Positions 1 to 7,710 of a DNA stretch of 32,490 nucleotides are shown here, piece by piece. The translations under genes and the position numbers were made by a program. The stretch is from Candidatus Omnitrophota bacterium (GTDB taxonomy: Bacteria; Omnitrophota; Gorgyraeia; Aquiviventales; Aquiviventaceae). The stretch is taken from positions 1-32,490 of the forward strand of contig JAHFGW010000014.1 of NCBI GenBank assembly GCA_023247235.1. The letters run 5' to 3'. How positions within the stretch are numbered: the stretch's first letter is position 1; each line of letters begins with the position of its first letter. Under the pieces are notes generated by a model. That model was not told where the DNA came from. It made no database searches and was given only the letters and a program-made list of their open reading frames with translations.

Positions 1-18
1 AAAAATGGACATGTCCCC
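1..18. repeat. REP-like palindromic element, right half only
   Basis: The first 18 bases read as an A-run followed by TGGACATGTCCCC. This is the mirror image of the left arm of the element at 4886-4942 (GGGACATGTCC followed by ATTTTT). The other arm would lie beyond the window edge. It sits 25 bases past the ilvB stop codon, the same kind of post-stop position seen for the other copies. Confidence 0.6.
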
Positions 19-42
19 GCTCACCATACTCGCTATGCCCGT

Positions 43-1797
43 CTAACTGAGACTAAGGTCCGCCTCATCGGTCGAGGGCACGTGGCGGTGCTGGGGCTTG
101 GCGCCGTCGGCCTTGAGCTCTTCGTAGGTCCCGATCATCTTGTGGCTCGGCTTCCCCGGAGCCACCATCGGCCAGCAATCCTCCGTCTCTTCGACCTGAA
201 AGTCGATGACGGTTGGCCGGTCGGTGGTCTTCATGGCGCGTTCCAAGGCCTGGCCCATGTCCTCTTTGGAGGCCACGCGCAGGCCCACGCACCCATAGGC
301 TTCGGCGAGCTTCACAAAATCCACAGGGCTCACTTTGGATTGGGCATGGCGCCCCTCATAGAACAGGTCCTGCCATTGCCGCACCATGCCGTGGTGGCCG
401 TTGTTCATGATGGCGATCTTAATGGGCAGCCGATGCGCCGCGGCCGTCGCCAGCTCCTGCGCGGTCATCATGAAGCTGCCGTCGCCGTCGATATCCCAGA
501 CGACGTCGTTCGGCCGTCCGAATTGCGCGCCGATGGCCGCGGGCAACCCGAAACCCATCGTTCCCAAACCCCCGCTGGTGATCAGCGACCGCGGCCGGTT
601 GAATGCATAGTACTGCGCCGCCCACATCTGGTGCTGGCCCACCCCGGTGGCGATCACGGCGTTGCCTGACGTCACACGCGAGATCTCCTGGATAATGGCC
701 TGCGGCAGCAGCTTGTGCTTCTCGCGATAGACGAGCGGGTACTTACGCTGCATCTCCTGGATCGTCTTGAGCCACTCGCGCGTGTCCGGCGCCTTTACGA
801 TCTGGTTGAGCTGACGGAGCACCTGCTTCACGTCCCCGATCACGGGATAATCCACCACGATCGTCTTGCTGATCGAGGAGGGATCCACGTCGATGTGGAT
901 CTTCTTCGAGCGTCGCGAGAATTCGTCGGTCTTGCCGGTCACGCGGTCATCAAAACGCGCCCCGATGGCGATCAAGAGATCGCATTCCCCCACGGCGTAG
1001 TTAGCGTACTCGTAGCCGTGCATCCCCAGCATCCCCAAGCTGAGGGGATCCGATTCCGGAAACCCGCCCAGCCCCAGCAGGGTGGTCGTCACCGGGATGC
1101 GTGTCTTGCGCGCCAGCTCCGCCAATTCCTCGGCGGCGCCGGCGTGGATCACCCCGCCCCCCGCATACAGCACCGGGCGCCGGCTGCGGGCGATGGCCTC
1201 GGCCGCCGCTTCGATCTGCTTGGCGTCGCCCCCCGCGAGCACCTCCGGCTTATACCCACGGATGTTCACGGTGTCGGGATACGAGAACTCGGTCTGTTCG
1301 GTCGTGATGTCGACGGGCAGATCGACGAGCACCGGCCCGGGCCGCCCGGTCGAGGCGATATAGAAGGCTTCCTTGAGCACGCGGGCCAGATCCCGCACGT
1401 CCTTCACCAGGTAGCTGTGCTTCGTGACCGGCCGGGTGATGCCGATCGTATCGGCCTCTTGAAAGGCGTCGTTGCCGATCATGAACGTCCGCACCTGGCC
1501 GGTGAGGGCCACCACGGGGATGGAGTCCATGCACGCCGTCGCCAGCCCGGTCACGATGTTGGTCGCGCCCGGTCCGGACGTCGCCAGGCACACCCCGACC
1601 CGCCCGCTGGCCCGCGCGTAGCCGTCGGCCATGTGGGCGGCCCCCTGCTCGTGCGACGTCAGGACGACCTTGACCGTGGAGCCGTGCAAGGCGTCGAAGG
1701 TGGGCAGATTCGCTCCGCCGGGGATGCCGAAGACGACATCCACCCCTTCGCGCTTGAGGGATTCCACGAGGATTTGGGCGCCTTTGAGCTTTGCCAT
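43..1797 (-). CDS. ilvB: acetolactate synthase, large (catalytic) subunit
   Basis: This is a 584-residue ThDP-dependent enzyme of the acetohydroxyacid synthase family. It condenses pyruvate with pyruvate or 2-oxobutyrate, the first common step of valine, leucine and isoleucine synthesis. The N-terminal ThDP-binding domain begins KGAQILVESLKREGVDVVFG and carries the catalytic glutamate in SHEQGAAHMADG (E50). A middle FAD-type domain follows, and the C-terminal domain holds the ThDP/Mg motif GDGSFMMTAQEL...NN. Length is normal for the family. The regulatory small subunit (ilvN) is not in the window and may lie beyond position 1. The ATG at 1797 has no Shine-Dalgarno sequence but a TATAAT box lies 11 bases upstream, so a very short or absent leader is likely. 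The preceding gene, a metal transporter, ends only 26 bases away. Confidence 0.96.
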   Translation of the reverse strand: MAKLKGAQILVESLKREGVDVVFGIPGGANLPTFDALHGSTVKVVLTSHEQGAAHMADGYARASGRVGVCLATSGPGATNIVTGLATACMDSIPVVALTGQVRTFMIGNDAFQEADTIGITRPVTKHSYLVKDVRDLARVLKEAFYIASTGRPGPVLVDLPVDITTEQTEFSYPDTVNIRGYKPEVLAGGDAKQIEAAAEAIARSRRPVLYAGGGVIHAGAAEELAELARKTRIPVTTTLLGLGGFPESDPLSLGMLGMHGYEYANYAVGECDLLIAIGARFDDRVTGKTDEFSRRSKKIHIDVDPSSISKTIVVDYPVIGDVKQVLRQLNQIVKAPDTREWLKTIQEMQRKYPLVYREKHKLLPQAIIQEISRVTSGNAVIATGVGQHQMWAAQYYAFNRPRSLITSGGLGTMGFGLPAAIGAQFGRPNDVVWDIDGDGSFMMTAQELATAAAHRLPIKIAIMNNGHHGMVRQWQDLFYEGRHAQSKVSPVDFVKLAEAYGCVGLRVASKEDMGQALERAMKTTDRPTVIDFQVEETEDCWPMVAPGKPSHKMIGTYEELKADGAKPQHRHVPSTDEADLSLS

Positions 1798-1808
1798 GAC
1801 AAACGTTT

Positions 1809-1817
1809 ATTATAGCA
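1809..1817 (-). promoter_or_regulatory. extended -10 promoter of ilvB
   Basis: On the minus strand the sequence TGCTATAAT matches an extended -10 box (TGnTATAAT). No convincing -35 hexamer is visible at the usual distance, which is typical of extended -10 promoters. Transcription starting about 7 bases downstream would leave a leader of roughly 4 to 6 bases before the ilvB ATG at 1797. Confidence 0.5.
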
Positions 1818-1823
1818 GAAACC

Positions 1824-2507
1824 CTAGAGGTTCTTGAGAATCCAGATCGCTCCAAGCCCCAGGCCGGAGACAGACGTCAGAATCACCAGCGCCTGATAGA
1901 TGCGTTGGCCGGTTTGATTGGCCCGTCGATAGAAGCGGCCGGCCACGTACCCGTAGGCGCTCATGGTGGCCGCGCAACCCAGGCTAAACAGGGCCAGATA
2001 GGCATAGGCCAGCCAGGGGGCGCTGATCAGGGTGATGGGGAGGAGCACAAAGACCTCCGCCGTCCCGGAGGCGCCGTGCACGACCCCCACCAGCGTCGGG
2101 GCCATCCGATGGACATGCTCCCGACCGGGCGCGTGGGAATGCATATGGGTATGGCGTGTCTGGCGATGACGATGCGCGTGCTCATGCCGCCGCTCCAAGG
2201 CTAACAGCAGCAGCCGCCAGACTCCCAGCCCGATGAGCGTGATTCCCACGGCGAGTTCGGCATATCGCTGCAGCGAGGGCTCGAGCTTCAGATGCAAGAG
2301 CAGGATCAATGAGCCGAGGAACAGGACCGTCACCGCGTGGCCCAGAGCCCATCGGCAGCCGAACCAAGCGCTTTTCACGGGATCGGGCTCCAGCGAGATG
2401 AAGTGGGTGACCGCCGCGATATGATCGCGATCGAACGCATGGCGCATGCCCAGGATGAGCCCTGTCGAGAGCACGAGGCTCGAATGGATGAATTCGGAGA
2501 GAGGCAT
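1824..2507 (-). CDS. nickel/cobalt-type membrane transporter with histidine-rich loop
   Basis: The 227-residue protein has about six hydrophobic segments. Near the N-terminus it has GMRHAFDRDHIAAV, a match to the H-x4-D-H metal-binding signature of the NiCoT (HoxN/NixA), RcnA and UreH-like transporters. A cytoplasmic-looking loop at roughly residues 105-133 contains many histidines (HEHAHRHRQTRHTHMHSHA), a probable metal-sensing or buffering segment. A second half has GVVHGASGTAEVFVLLP and further membrane helices. The protein is shorter than classical eight-helix NiCoT permeases and closer to UreH/SulP-like short forms. Whether it moves nickel, cobalt or another ion cannot be told from sequence. 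It lies between tsaB and ilvB with no obvious functional link. Start chosen at ATG 2507; the ribosome site is weak. Confidence 0.8.
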   Translation of the reverse strand: MPLSEFIHSSLVLSTGLILGMRHAFDRDHIAAVTHFISLEPDPVKSAWFGCRWALGHAVTVLFLGSLILLLHLKLEPSLQRYAELAVGITLIGLGVWRLLLLALERRHEHAHRHRQTRHTHMHSHAPGREHVHRMAPTLVGVVHGASGTAEVFVLLPITLISAPWLAYAYLALFSLGCAATMSAYGYVAGRFYRRANQTGQRIYQALVILTSVSGLGLGAIWILKNL

Positions 2508-2540
2508 CAGTGATCCAGCGTAGGACGTGCGCGGCGTGTC

Positions 2541-3263
2541 TCACACCGGCTTGGCGAGCGCCTTGCGCGGAGCCCCTGCGGGACGATCGCTGAGGCGGAC
2601 CTGGCAGGTCCGCGCATAGAGGTAGAGCGGCACGACGGCCGCCGGATCATCGCCCTGGCCCTTCGCCAGGCGCGCGGCGGCCAGGCGCGCCAACGCTCCC
2701 ACTCGAGGCCACCAGCAGTCCGCCGGAGCGAACTGGGCGGCAGGCAACTTCGCGCTGATCTGCTCACGGTACAGCGGGCAGGCATCCCCGACGAAGAGGG
2801 TGGGGCCGCTGACGCGCTCCAAGACGCCTTGGATCGGCGCCAAGAGGTAGTCCCCTTGGCGCACAGGCGCTTCCTCTTCGATCCGATAGAAGGCGGCATA
2901 GACATTCTGCCGCTTGGCATCCAGGATCGGCACGACGGTGGCATGGGTCCTGACCAGTTGCGCGGCCAGGACATCCAGCGAGGCGACGCCGACCAGCGGC
3001 CGCTGCTGCGTAAAGGCCAGCGCCTTGGCGAAGGCCATCCCGATGCGAAGCCCGGTAAAGGAGCCGGGACCGAGATCGATGGCAATCGCCTCAAGCTGAT
3101 TCAGCCGCAGATGCGCCGCCTCGAGGACCCGCTTGACCGCCCCGGGCAGCTCCACCGCGTGCGGGTACTCCGCCAGCAGCTCGTACGAGGACAGGACGCG
3201 GCCGCCATCCCACACCGCCACGCCCAGCTGCTGCGTCGCCGTCTCAATCGCCAACAACGCCAT
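2541..3263 (-). CDS. tsaB: tRNA N6-threonylcarbamoyladenosine biosynthesis protein TsaB
   Basis: This 240-residue protein belongs to the ASKHA fold family. The N-terminus MALLAIETATQQLGVAVWDG and the motif AIDLGPGSFTGLRIGMAFAKAL are diagnostic of TsaB (YeaZ). In the family, TsaB scaffolds TsaD and TsaE in the complex that transfers threonylcarbamoyl to A37 of ANN-decoding tRNAs. Length matches the bacterial norm (about 220-240). It follows tsaE with a 130-base gap filled by a heptad inverted repeat. tsaD is not in the window. The ATG at 3263 starts the conserved first strand; only a distant GAGGGG could serve as a ribosome site. Confidence 0.95.
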   Translation of the reverse strand: MALLAIETATQQLGVAVWDGGRVLSSYELLAEYPHAVELPGAVKRVLEAAHLRLNQLEAIAIDLGPGSFTGLRIGMAFAKALAFTQQRPLVGVASLDVLAAQLVRTHATVVPILDAKRQNVYAAFYRIEEEAPVRQGDYLLAPIQGVLERVSGPTLFVGDACPLYREQISAKLPAAQFAPADCWWPRVGALARLAAARLAKGQGDDPAAVVPLYLYARTCQVRLSDRPAGAPRKALAKPV

Positions 3264-3300
3264 TATGCTGAGCCACCCCTCAAACTATGCGGACATATTC

Positions 3301-3400
3301 TGTGTCATGTTTCATGTGTAATGTGTAATGGAAAGACAAAAGCTCTTCCGGGAAGACGGTTCTGCTTTGCCATTACACATAACACCTTACACATTACACA
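3301..3400. repeat. heptad inverted-repeat element, TGTGTAA type
   Basis: The left arm is four 7-base units: TGTGTCA, TGTTTCA, TGTGTAA, TGTGTAA (3301-3328). The right arm is CATTACA, CATAACA, CCTTACA, CATTACA (3371-3398). The arms are complementary (TGTGTAATGG pairs with CCATTACACA). The middle, about 40 bases, contains a smaller inverted repeat (CTTCC-GG-GAAG). The right arm supplies the TAA stop of tsaE at 3394-3396. The element fills most of the tsaE-tsaB gap. Confidence 0.85.
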
Positions 3401-3909
3401 GAATCGGCCGCTGTGTTTGAGTGGAGTTGGCTAATGATCTTGGTCGAGCGCGGACCCGTGCCTCGCAGCGCGATGTGGCGGCGGTTCGTGCTCACATGGT
3501 TCAAGTGCACCTGCAGCACGTCCGCAGGCAGAAGGCCTTCGAAGCGCTCGGCCCACTCAATCAGCGTAATCTTGCGCGGCGAGAAGATCAGCTCCACATC
3601 CAGCCACGCAGCCTCCTCGGCCCCGTCCAACCGGTAGCCGTCGACATGGACAAGCGGAACCGCCCCGGGATATTCGCGTTGGAGCACAAAGGTCGGACTC
3701 TTCACCACATCAGGCTGGCGGCCGCTGCCCTGCGCAATCCCCTGGATCAGGGTCGTCTTCCCGCTGCCCAGCGGACCGTACAGGGCGACCACATCGCCCG
3801 GCTCAAGCGCCGCGCCTACTTGCGCGCCCAGCGCGCGCGTCTCCCCTTCGGAGCCGCTGGTGCGCTCGTGCGATGCGATGACATCGTTCGGTGCTTTTGC
3901 TCTTGGCAT
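3394..3909 (-). CDS. tsaE: tRNA threonylcarbamoyladenosine biosynthesis ATPase TsaE
   Basis: The 171-residue P-loop ATPase has a Walker A motif GPLGSGKTT (residues 45-53). The TsaE-specific motifs SPTFVLQREY and HVDGYRLDG follow, and then LIEWAERFEGLLP. TsaE is the ATPase that cycles the TsaB-TsaD complex during t6A37 formation. The first 20 residues do not look conserved, so the true start could lie downstream of the ATG at 3909. The gene follows thiL by 2 bases. The final residues and the TAA stop come from the heptad element at 3301-3400, so the C-terminal tail (NTAADSV) has probably been altered by that element. Confidence 0.94.
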   Translation of the reverse strand: MPRAKAPNDVIASHERTSGSEGETRALGAQVGAALEPGDVVALYGPLGSGKTTLIQGIAQGSGRQPDVVKSPTFVLQREYPGAVPLVHVDGYRLDGAEEAAWLDVELIFSPRKITLIEWAERFEGLLPADVLQVHLNHVSTNRRHIALRGTGPRSTKIISQLHSNTAADSV

Positions 3910-3911
3910 GG

Positions 3912-4847
3912 TCAGAAGTGCCGAAACCCGCCCGGGGCGAGCGGCCGGACAGTCCCATCCGGTTCTTGAAGCTCGACGCGCGCGCCGCGCCCCACGACGG
4001 AGCCGATGCGCGTCAGCGGGCAGCGGCCGATGCGCCGCGGCAGGCGTTTAGCCTCGCGCGGCGGCACGGCCACCAGAAGTTCGAAATCTTCCCCGTCCGT
4101 CAGCGCGCGGTGCAGGCCCCGGCGCCCGGTGAGTCCGCGCGCGGTGGGAATGCGCGCCGCCTCCACGCGCAGGGTCGCGCGGCTGGCCCGAGCCACCTGC
4201 CACAGATCCGAGGACAGCCCGTCGGACACATCGATCATCGCGTGCACCGCGCCGCGGCGGGTCAGCCAAACAGCCTCGCGCAGGCGCGGCAGGAAGCGCG
4301 CGTGGCGTCCGCTGCGCAGCGAATTCCCAAGCCGACCCGTCACGTAGAGCTGATCGCCGATCCGCGCGCCGCGGCGCAGGGCCAGCCGCCGCCGATCGGC
4401 CACACCAAGAATCGCCACGTCCACGATGACGCAGGGGGCCCGGACCGTGTCACCTCCCACGATCGCCAGCCCGAAGCGCCGCGCGCACGCGGACAACCCG
4501 CGGTACAGCGCCTCGACAAACCGCACGGGGATGGTCCGCGGCAGGCCGAGCGAGACGACGGCCGCGCAGGGCCGCCCTCCCATGGCGGCCACGTCGCTGA
4601 CATTGCCCGCGAGCGCCTTCCATCCGATGGCGCGGGGAGACACCGACGCTCGGGTAAAGTGAACCCCCTCCACCACCATATCGCTCGCCAGCAGCAAGAC
4701 GGTGTCGCTCGCCCCGACGCCTGGCAGCGTTGGCCGCCGCAGCACGGCCGTGTCGTCCCCGATGCCAAGCACCACCAGCGGCGTCCGACCCAGGCGTCGC
4801 TTGAGACGCTCAATGAGGTTCATTTCACCAAGATCGCTGACGATCAT
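3912..4847 (-). CDS. thiL: thiamine-monophosphate kinase
   Basis: ThiL phosphorylates thiamine monophosphate to the cofactor thiamine diphosphate using ATP. The 311-residue protein starts with SDLGEMNLIERLKRR, the usual ThiL opening. It then shows GIGDDTAVL (D31, D32), SDMVVEGVHF, GWKALAGNVSDVAAMGG and the C-terminal IDVSDGLSSDLWQVA metal/nucleotide motif. These are the expected AIR-synthetase-superfamily features and the length is typical. ATG 4847 is preferred over an internal ATG at 4823 because LGE...LIER is conserved in the family; AGGTGAGG lies directly upstream. Its product would feed the ThDP-dependent enzyme encoded by ilvB further along. Confidence 0.95.
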   Translation of the reverse strand: MIVSDLGEMNLIERLKRRLGRTPLVVLGIGDDTAVLRRPTLPGVGASDTVLLLASDMVVEGVHFTRASVSPRAIGWKALAGNVSDVAAMGGRPCAAVVSLGLPRTIPVRFVEALYRGLSACARRFGLAIVGGDTVRAPCVIVDVAILGVADRRRLALRRGARIGDQLYVTGRLGNSLRSGRHARFLPRLREAVWLTRRGAVHAMIDVSDGLSSDLWQVARASRATLRVEAARIPTARGLTGRRGLHRALTDGEDFELLVAVPPREAKRLPRRIGRCPLTRIGSVVGRGARVELQEPDGTVRPLAPGGFRHF

Positions 4848-4885
4848 ACCTCACCTGAGGACCAGCCCAGACGAAAGATGCTGTC

Positions 4886-4942
4886 TGGGACATGTCCATT
4901 TTTCGCCGCAGCGATTCGATGGCGAAAAATGGACGCGTCCCA
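4886..4942. repeat. REP-like palindromic element (GGGACATGTCC/ATTTTTCG type)
   Basis: The arms 4886-4907 and 4921-4942 are 22 bases long and match as an inverted repeat with 2 mismatches, around a 13-base loop. Each arm contains its own smaller palindrome (GGACATGTCC on the left, GGACGCGTCC on the right) beside ATTTTTCGCC. The element ends 1 base before the TGA stop of the CPBP protease gene and precedes thiL. Confidence 0.85.
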
Positions 4943-4943
4943 C

Positions 4944-6026
4944 TCATCCGAGCAGCGCTCGGTACGTTAAGGCGAGCGCTAGGAGCAGGCTGTTGTGCAC
5001 CACGTGGACGGCGATCGAGCTCAGGAGGGATCCGGTCCGCTCGTACAGATCCGCCAGCAGGCAGCCCAGCACCATGATGGGCAGGAAGCCCAAGAGATTC
5101 GTATGGCTCGCGGCAAAAAGGGCGCTGCTGAGCAGCATCGCCGGCCAGCGCGATATGCGCTGCCGCAGCGCCGCGAAGAGCACCCCGCGGAAGAAGACCT
5201 CCTCCGCCACGGGCCCGCCGAGGCACGCCAGCATCGCGGTCAGGCTCAGGAGGGCCGGACGCTGTTCTCCAAAAATCATCTGATGGATCGGCTCAACCGG
5301 CGGCTGAAGCTTCAGCACCTCGGCTAATTGCACCACGAGCGTCAACAACAGCAGCAGCCACGGGAACAGCGCGACGTAGCTGCCTAATCCCGTGGCGATC
5401 GCCTGGCCCGCGCGCCGCAGGCTCAGGCCGACCGCGCGCAGGGGCACCGAGGTCTTGCCCGCCGCGAACGCCAAGATCGTCATCACCAACATGACCTGCA
5501 GGCCCAGCGTCGACAGGTTGGTCCACAAGTTGCCGTCCAGCCACCAGCCGGGCCAGAGGATGATCAAGGCCAGCCGGGTGAACTGCAGCAGCGTGGCGAT
5601 CAGGACCATGAGCAGCGCAATGCGGAAAAACTCCCCCAGGGTCCACGGCGGCGGCCGGCGAAACGGCCCCTGCCACACGGCCTTGATGCGCCCGCTGGCC
5701 ACGGCCCACAGCGTCAAGCCGATCCCCCCGAAGATCAGGCCGGTCATGATCAGGCCGAGCAACAGGATGAGCGCCTGCACCGCCGGTGAGGCCTGCGTGA
5801 CGGCCCGCAGCAGGTCGGCGTCCCGCTCGTGCATCCACCACTGGTCCGTGAGCCGGGGCTGCCCTTCCATCGCGACGTGGGACGGCACCCACGGGCCCAT
5901 CTGCGCGCCCCGAGCATAGGCGAAGAGCGCCACCACGACGCCCACCAGCCCGACGTACAGCGCCCAGCCGCGGAGCCATCGCTGGACCACGTTGCGCGTG
6001 CGGCTCGGTCGTCGTGCAACGCTCAT
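4944..6026 (-). CDS. CPBP-family intramembrane glutamic endopeptidase
   Basis: The 360-residue integral membrane protein has about eight hydrophobic segments. The CPBP (CAAX protease and bacteriocin-processing, ABI) signature lies in the C-terminal part: EEVFFRGVLF (E275, E276, R280), then SHTN (H308) and HVVHN (H344, N345). These supply the glutamates and histidines known as catalytic in the Rce1/CPBP family. The N-terminal half, which includes a TM segment and a roughly 60-residue extracytoplasmic stretch, is poorly conserved. The gene overlaps the end of metG by 4 bases (ATGA). Its substrate is unknown, and no bacteriocin-like peptide gene is nearby. Confidence 0.88.
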   Translation of the reverse strand: MSVARRPSRTRNVVQRWLRGWALYVGLVGVVVALFAYARGAQMGPWVPSHVAMEGQPRLTDQWWMHERDADLLRAVTQASPAVQALILLLGLIMTGLIFGGIGLTLWAVASGRIKAVWQGPFRRPPPWTLGEFFRIALLMVLIATLLQFTRLALIILWPGWWLDGNLWTNLSTLGLQVMLVMTILAFAAGKTSVPLRAVGLSLRRAGQAIATGLGSYVALFPWLLLLLTLVVQLAEVLKLQPPVEPIHQMIFGEQRPALLSLTAMLACLGGPVAEEVFFRGVLFAALRQRISRWPAMLLSSALFAASHTNLLGFLPIMVLGCLLADLYERTGSLLSSIAVHVVHNSLLLALALTYRALLG

Positions 6027-7618
6027 GATGCCTTCTTCGGAAACAAGACGCTCGGTCGGCCGATCGGTTGATCCGTCTCCAGCCCGGGCCAGCGGCCCGC
6101 ATCCGCCAGGCGGCGGGGACGCTCCCCGCAGCCAAGCTGGCGCCAGATCTCTTGAGCCACGGCCGGCATAAAGGGTTCCAGGACGATGGCCACGATGCGC
6201 AGGACCTCGCCCAACGTCCCCAGGACCTGGGAGAGCGTCTGCGTGTCGCCAGCCTTGGCCAGCTTCCAGGGCGCCGAAGACTCCACGTATTGGTTGGCTT
6301 GAGCCACCACGCGCATGATCGACTCCAGGGCTGCGGAAAATTCCAGGCGATCCATAGCCGCTGACACCGCCTCCGCCAACCGCATGGCGGCCTGCGCCAG
6401 TGGCTGGCCGTGCGGCCCGGCCGGCGGGATCGTCCCGCGATGATAGCCGGTGATCATGGAGAGCGTGCGGTTCACCAGATTGCCGAGGTCATTCGCCAAA
6501 TCCGCATTGAGCCGCGTGACCAGCGCCTCCTCGGAGAAATGCCCGTCCTGGCCGAAGGGGATCTCGCGCAGCAGGAAGTAGCGGTAGATGTCGGCGGCGA
6601 AGGGCTGCCCTTGCAAGAGCTGGCCGATGACGGCGGTCGGATCGACGATATTGCCAAGCGACTTCGACATCTTCTGCTCACCCACTTTCCACCAGCCGTG
6701 CGCGAACACCATGCGCGGCATCTCCTCCACCTGCAGGGCATGGAGCATGATGGGCCAATAGACCGCGTGGTGGCGCAGGATGTCCTTGCCGATGAAGTGG
6801 ACATCGGCCGGCCAGAGCTGGGCGAAACGCGCCGGATCCTCGACGTAGCCGGGCACCGTGATGTAGTTCAGCAGCGCGTCGAACCACACATAGACCACGT
6901 GCTCCGGGCTGAACGGCACCGGGATGCCCCAGTCCACGCGCTGGCGCGGCCGCGTGATGCAGAGCGCTTCAGGCAGCGGCCGCTCCAGCAATGCCAGCAA
7001 TTCATTGCGCCGGGTGGCCGGTTGCACGAAGGCTTCATGAGTTTCCACGTATCGCTTGAGCCACGGCTGGGAGGCCCGCAGGGGAAGCATCCAGCCGTCT
7101 TCGCTGACGGACTCCAGCGGCCGCTGGCAGGCCGGGCACAGCGGCGCCCGGGTGCCGGCGGGGCGCCCGCCCCGCCCCTCCGGTCCCGAGGGGCGGGGCT
7201 CGCCTAATTCGGCTTCGGTCCAGAAGGTTTCCTCCGGCGTGCAATACCAGCCCTGGTAACGAGCGCGCGTGAGCTGGCCGGCCGCATGGAGCTTGGTCAC
7301 AATGGCCTGCACCGCCTGCTGGTGGCGCGGTTGCGTCGTGCGGATGAACTCATCGTGCGAAATCTCCAGCAGCGTCCATAAGGACGCGAACTGCTCAACC
7401 GCGCGATCGGCGAACGCCTGGGGACTCAGGCCCGCCGTCTGGGCGGCCTGCTGGATTTTCTGCCCGTGCTCATCGGTGCCGGTCAGCAGGAACACGGAGC
7501 GGCCCGCCAGCCGGTGATAGCGCGCCAAGCAATCAGCGGCAATGGTCGTGTAGGAATGCCCGAGATGCGGCGCCGCATTCACGTAATACAGGGGCGTCGT
7601 CAGATATATCGTCTTCAT
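6023..7618 (-). CDS. metG: methionine-tRNA ligase
   Basis: This class I synthetase (531 residues) charges tRNA-Met. The start at ATG 7618 gives MKTIYLTTPLYYVNAAPHLG, with the HIGH-type motif PHLGH; the KMSKS motif is intact in [11 protein letters not shown]. An open frame continues upstream to 8125 but runs antiparallel through holB in another frame and is not protein-like. The connective peptide has only part of the zinc knuckle (YCTPEE, then CPAC). Between them lies an odd EPRPSGPEGRGGRPAG stretch (residues about 140-150) encoded by a perfect GC hairpin. There is no C-terminal tRNA-binding (EMAP) domain, so this is the short form. It follows holB across a heptad repeat and overlaps the CPBP protease gene. 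Confidence 0.96.
   Translation of the reverse strand: MKTIYLTTPLYYVNAAPHLGHSYTTIAADCLARYHRLAGRSVFLLTGTDEHGQKIQQAAQTAGLSPQAFADRAVEQFASLWTLLEISHDEFIRTTQPRHQQAVQAIVTKLHAAGQLTRARYQGWYCTPEETFWTEAELGEPRPSGPEGRGGRPAGTRAPLCPACQRPLESVSEDGWMLPLRASQPWLKRYVETHEAFVQPATRRNELLALLERPLPEALCITRPRQRVDWGIPVPFSPEHVVYVWFDALLNYITVPGYVEDPARFAQLWPADVHFIGKDILRHHAVYWPIMLHALQVEEMPRMVFAHGWWKVGEQKMSKSLGNIVDPTAVIGQLLQGQPFAADIYRYFLLREIPFGQDGHFSEEALVTRLNADLANDLGNLVNRTLSMITGYHRGTIPPAGPHGQPLAQAAMRLAEAVSAAMDRLEFSAALESIMRVVAQANQYVESSAPWKLAKAGDTQTLSQVLGTLGEVLRIVAIVLEPFMPAVAQEIWRQLGCGERPRRLADAGRWPGLETDQPIGRPSVLFPKKAS
7169..7199. repeat. GC-rich hairpin inserted in metG
   Basis: GCCCCGCCCCT (7169-7179) and AGGGGCGGGGC (7189-7199) form a perfect 11-base stem around a 9-base loop. 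It is wholly inside the metG reading frame and encodes a Pro/Gly/Arg-rich segment in the connective-peptide zinc region. It has the same GCCCCGCCCC core as the two palindromes in secA. Confidence 0.8.
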
Positions 7619-7627
7619 GGGCGACTG

Positions 7628-7710
7628 TGGAATGTTGAATGCGTAATGCGTAAGGTGCCTTTGCGTATCCGCACTGTGAACATTACGCCTTACGCATTCC
7701 ACATTACGCA
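7628..7710. repeat. heptad inverted-repeat element, CGTAATG type
   Basis: The left arm has units TGGAATG, TTGAATG, CGTAATG, CGTAAGG (7628-7655). The right arm has CATTACG, CCTTACG, CATTCCA, CATTACG (7681-7708). Read in reverse complement, the right-arm units are the same set as the left in a different order. The loop is about 25 bases. The right arm supplies the TAA stop of holB (7704-7706), and the left arm ends 10 bases upstream of the metG ATG, leaving no Shine-Dalgarno sequence there. Confidence 0.85.

Noticed and set aside
715-1815. Plus-strand open frame of 366 codons opposite ilvB
   Set aside because: Histidine- and arginine-rich shadow translation of a certain ilvB gene. The frames at 3891-4970 and 30814-31629 are of the same kind opposite thiL and secA.
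3301-3400. CRISPR-like array
   Set aside because: The units are 7 bases, directly adjacent without spacers, and reversed in the second arm, so this is not a CRISPR array. No cas gene is present.
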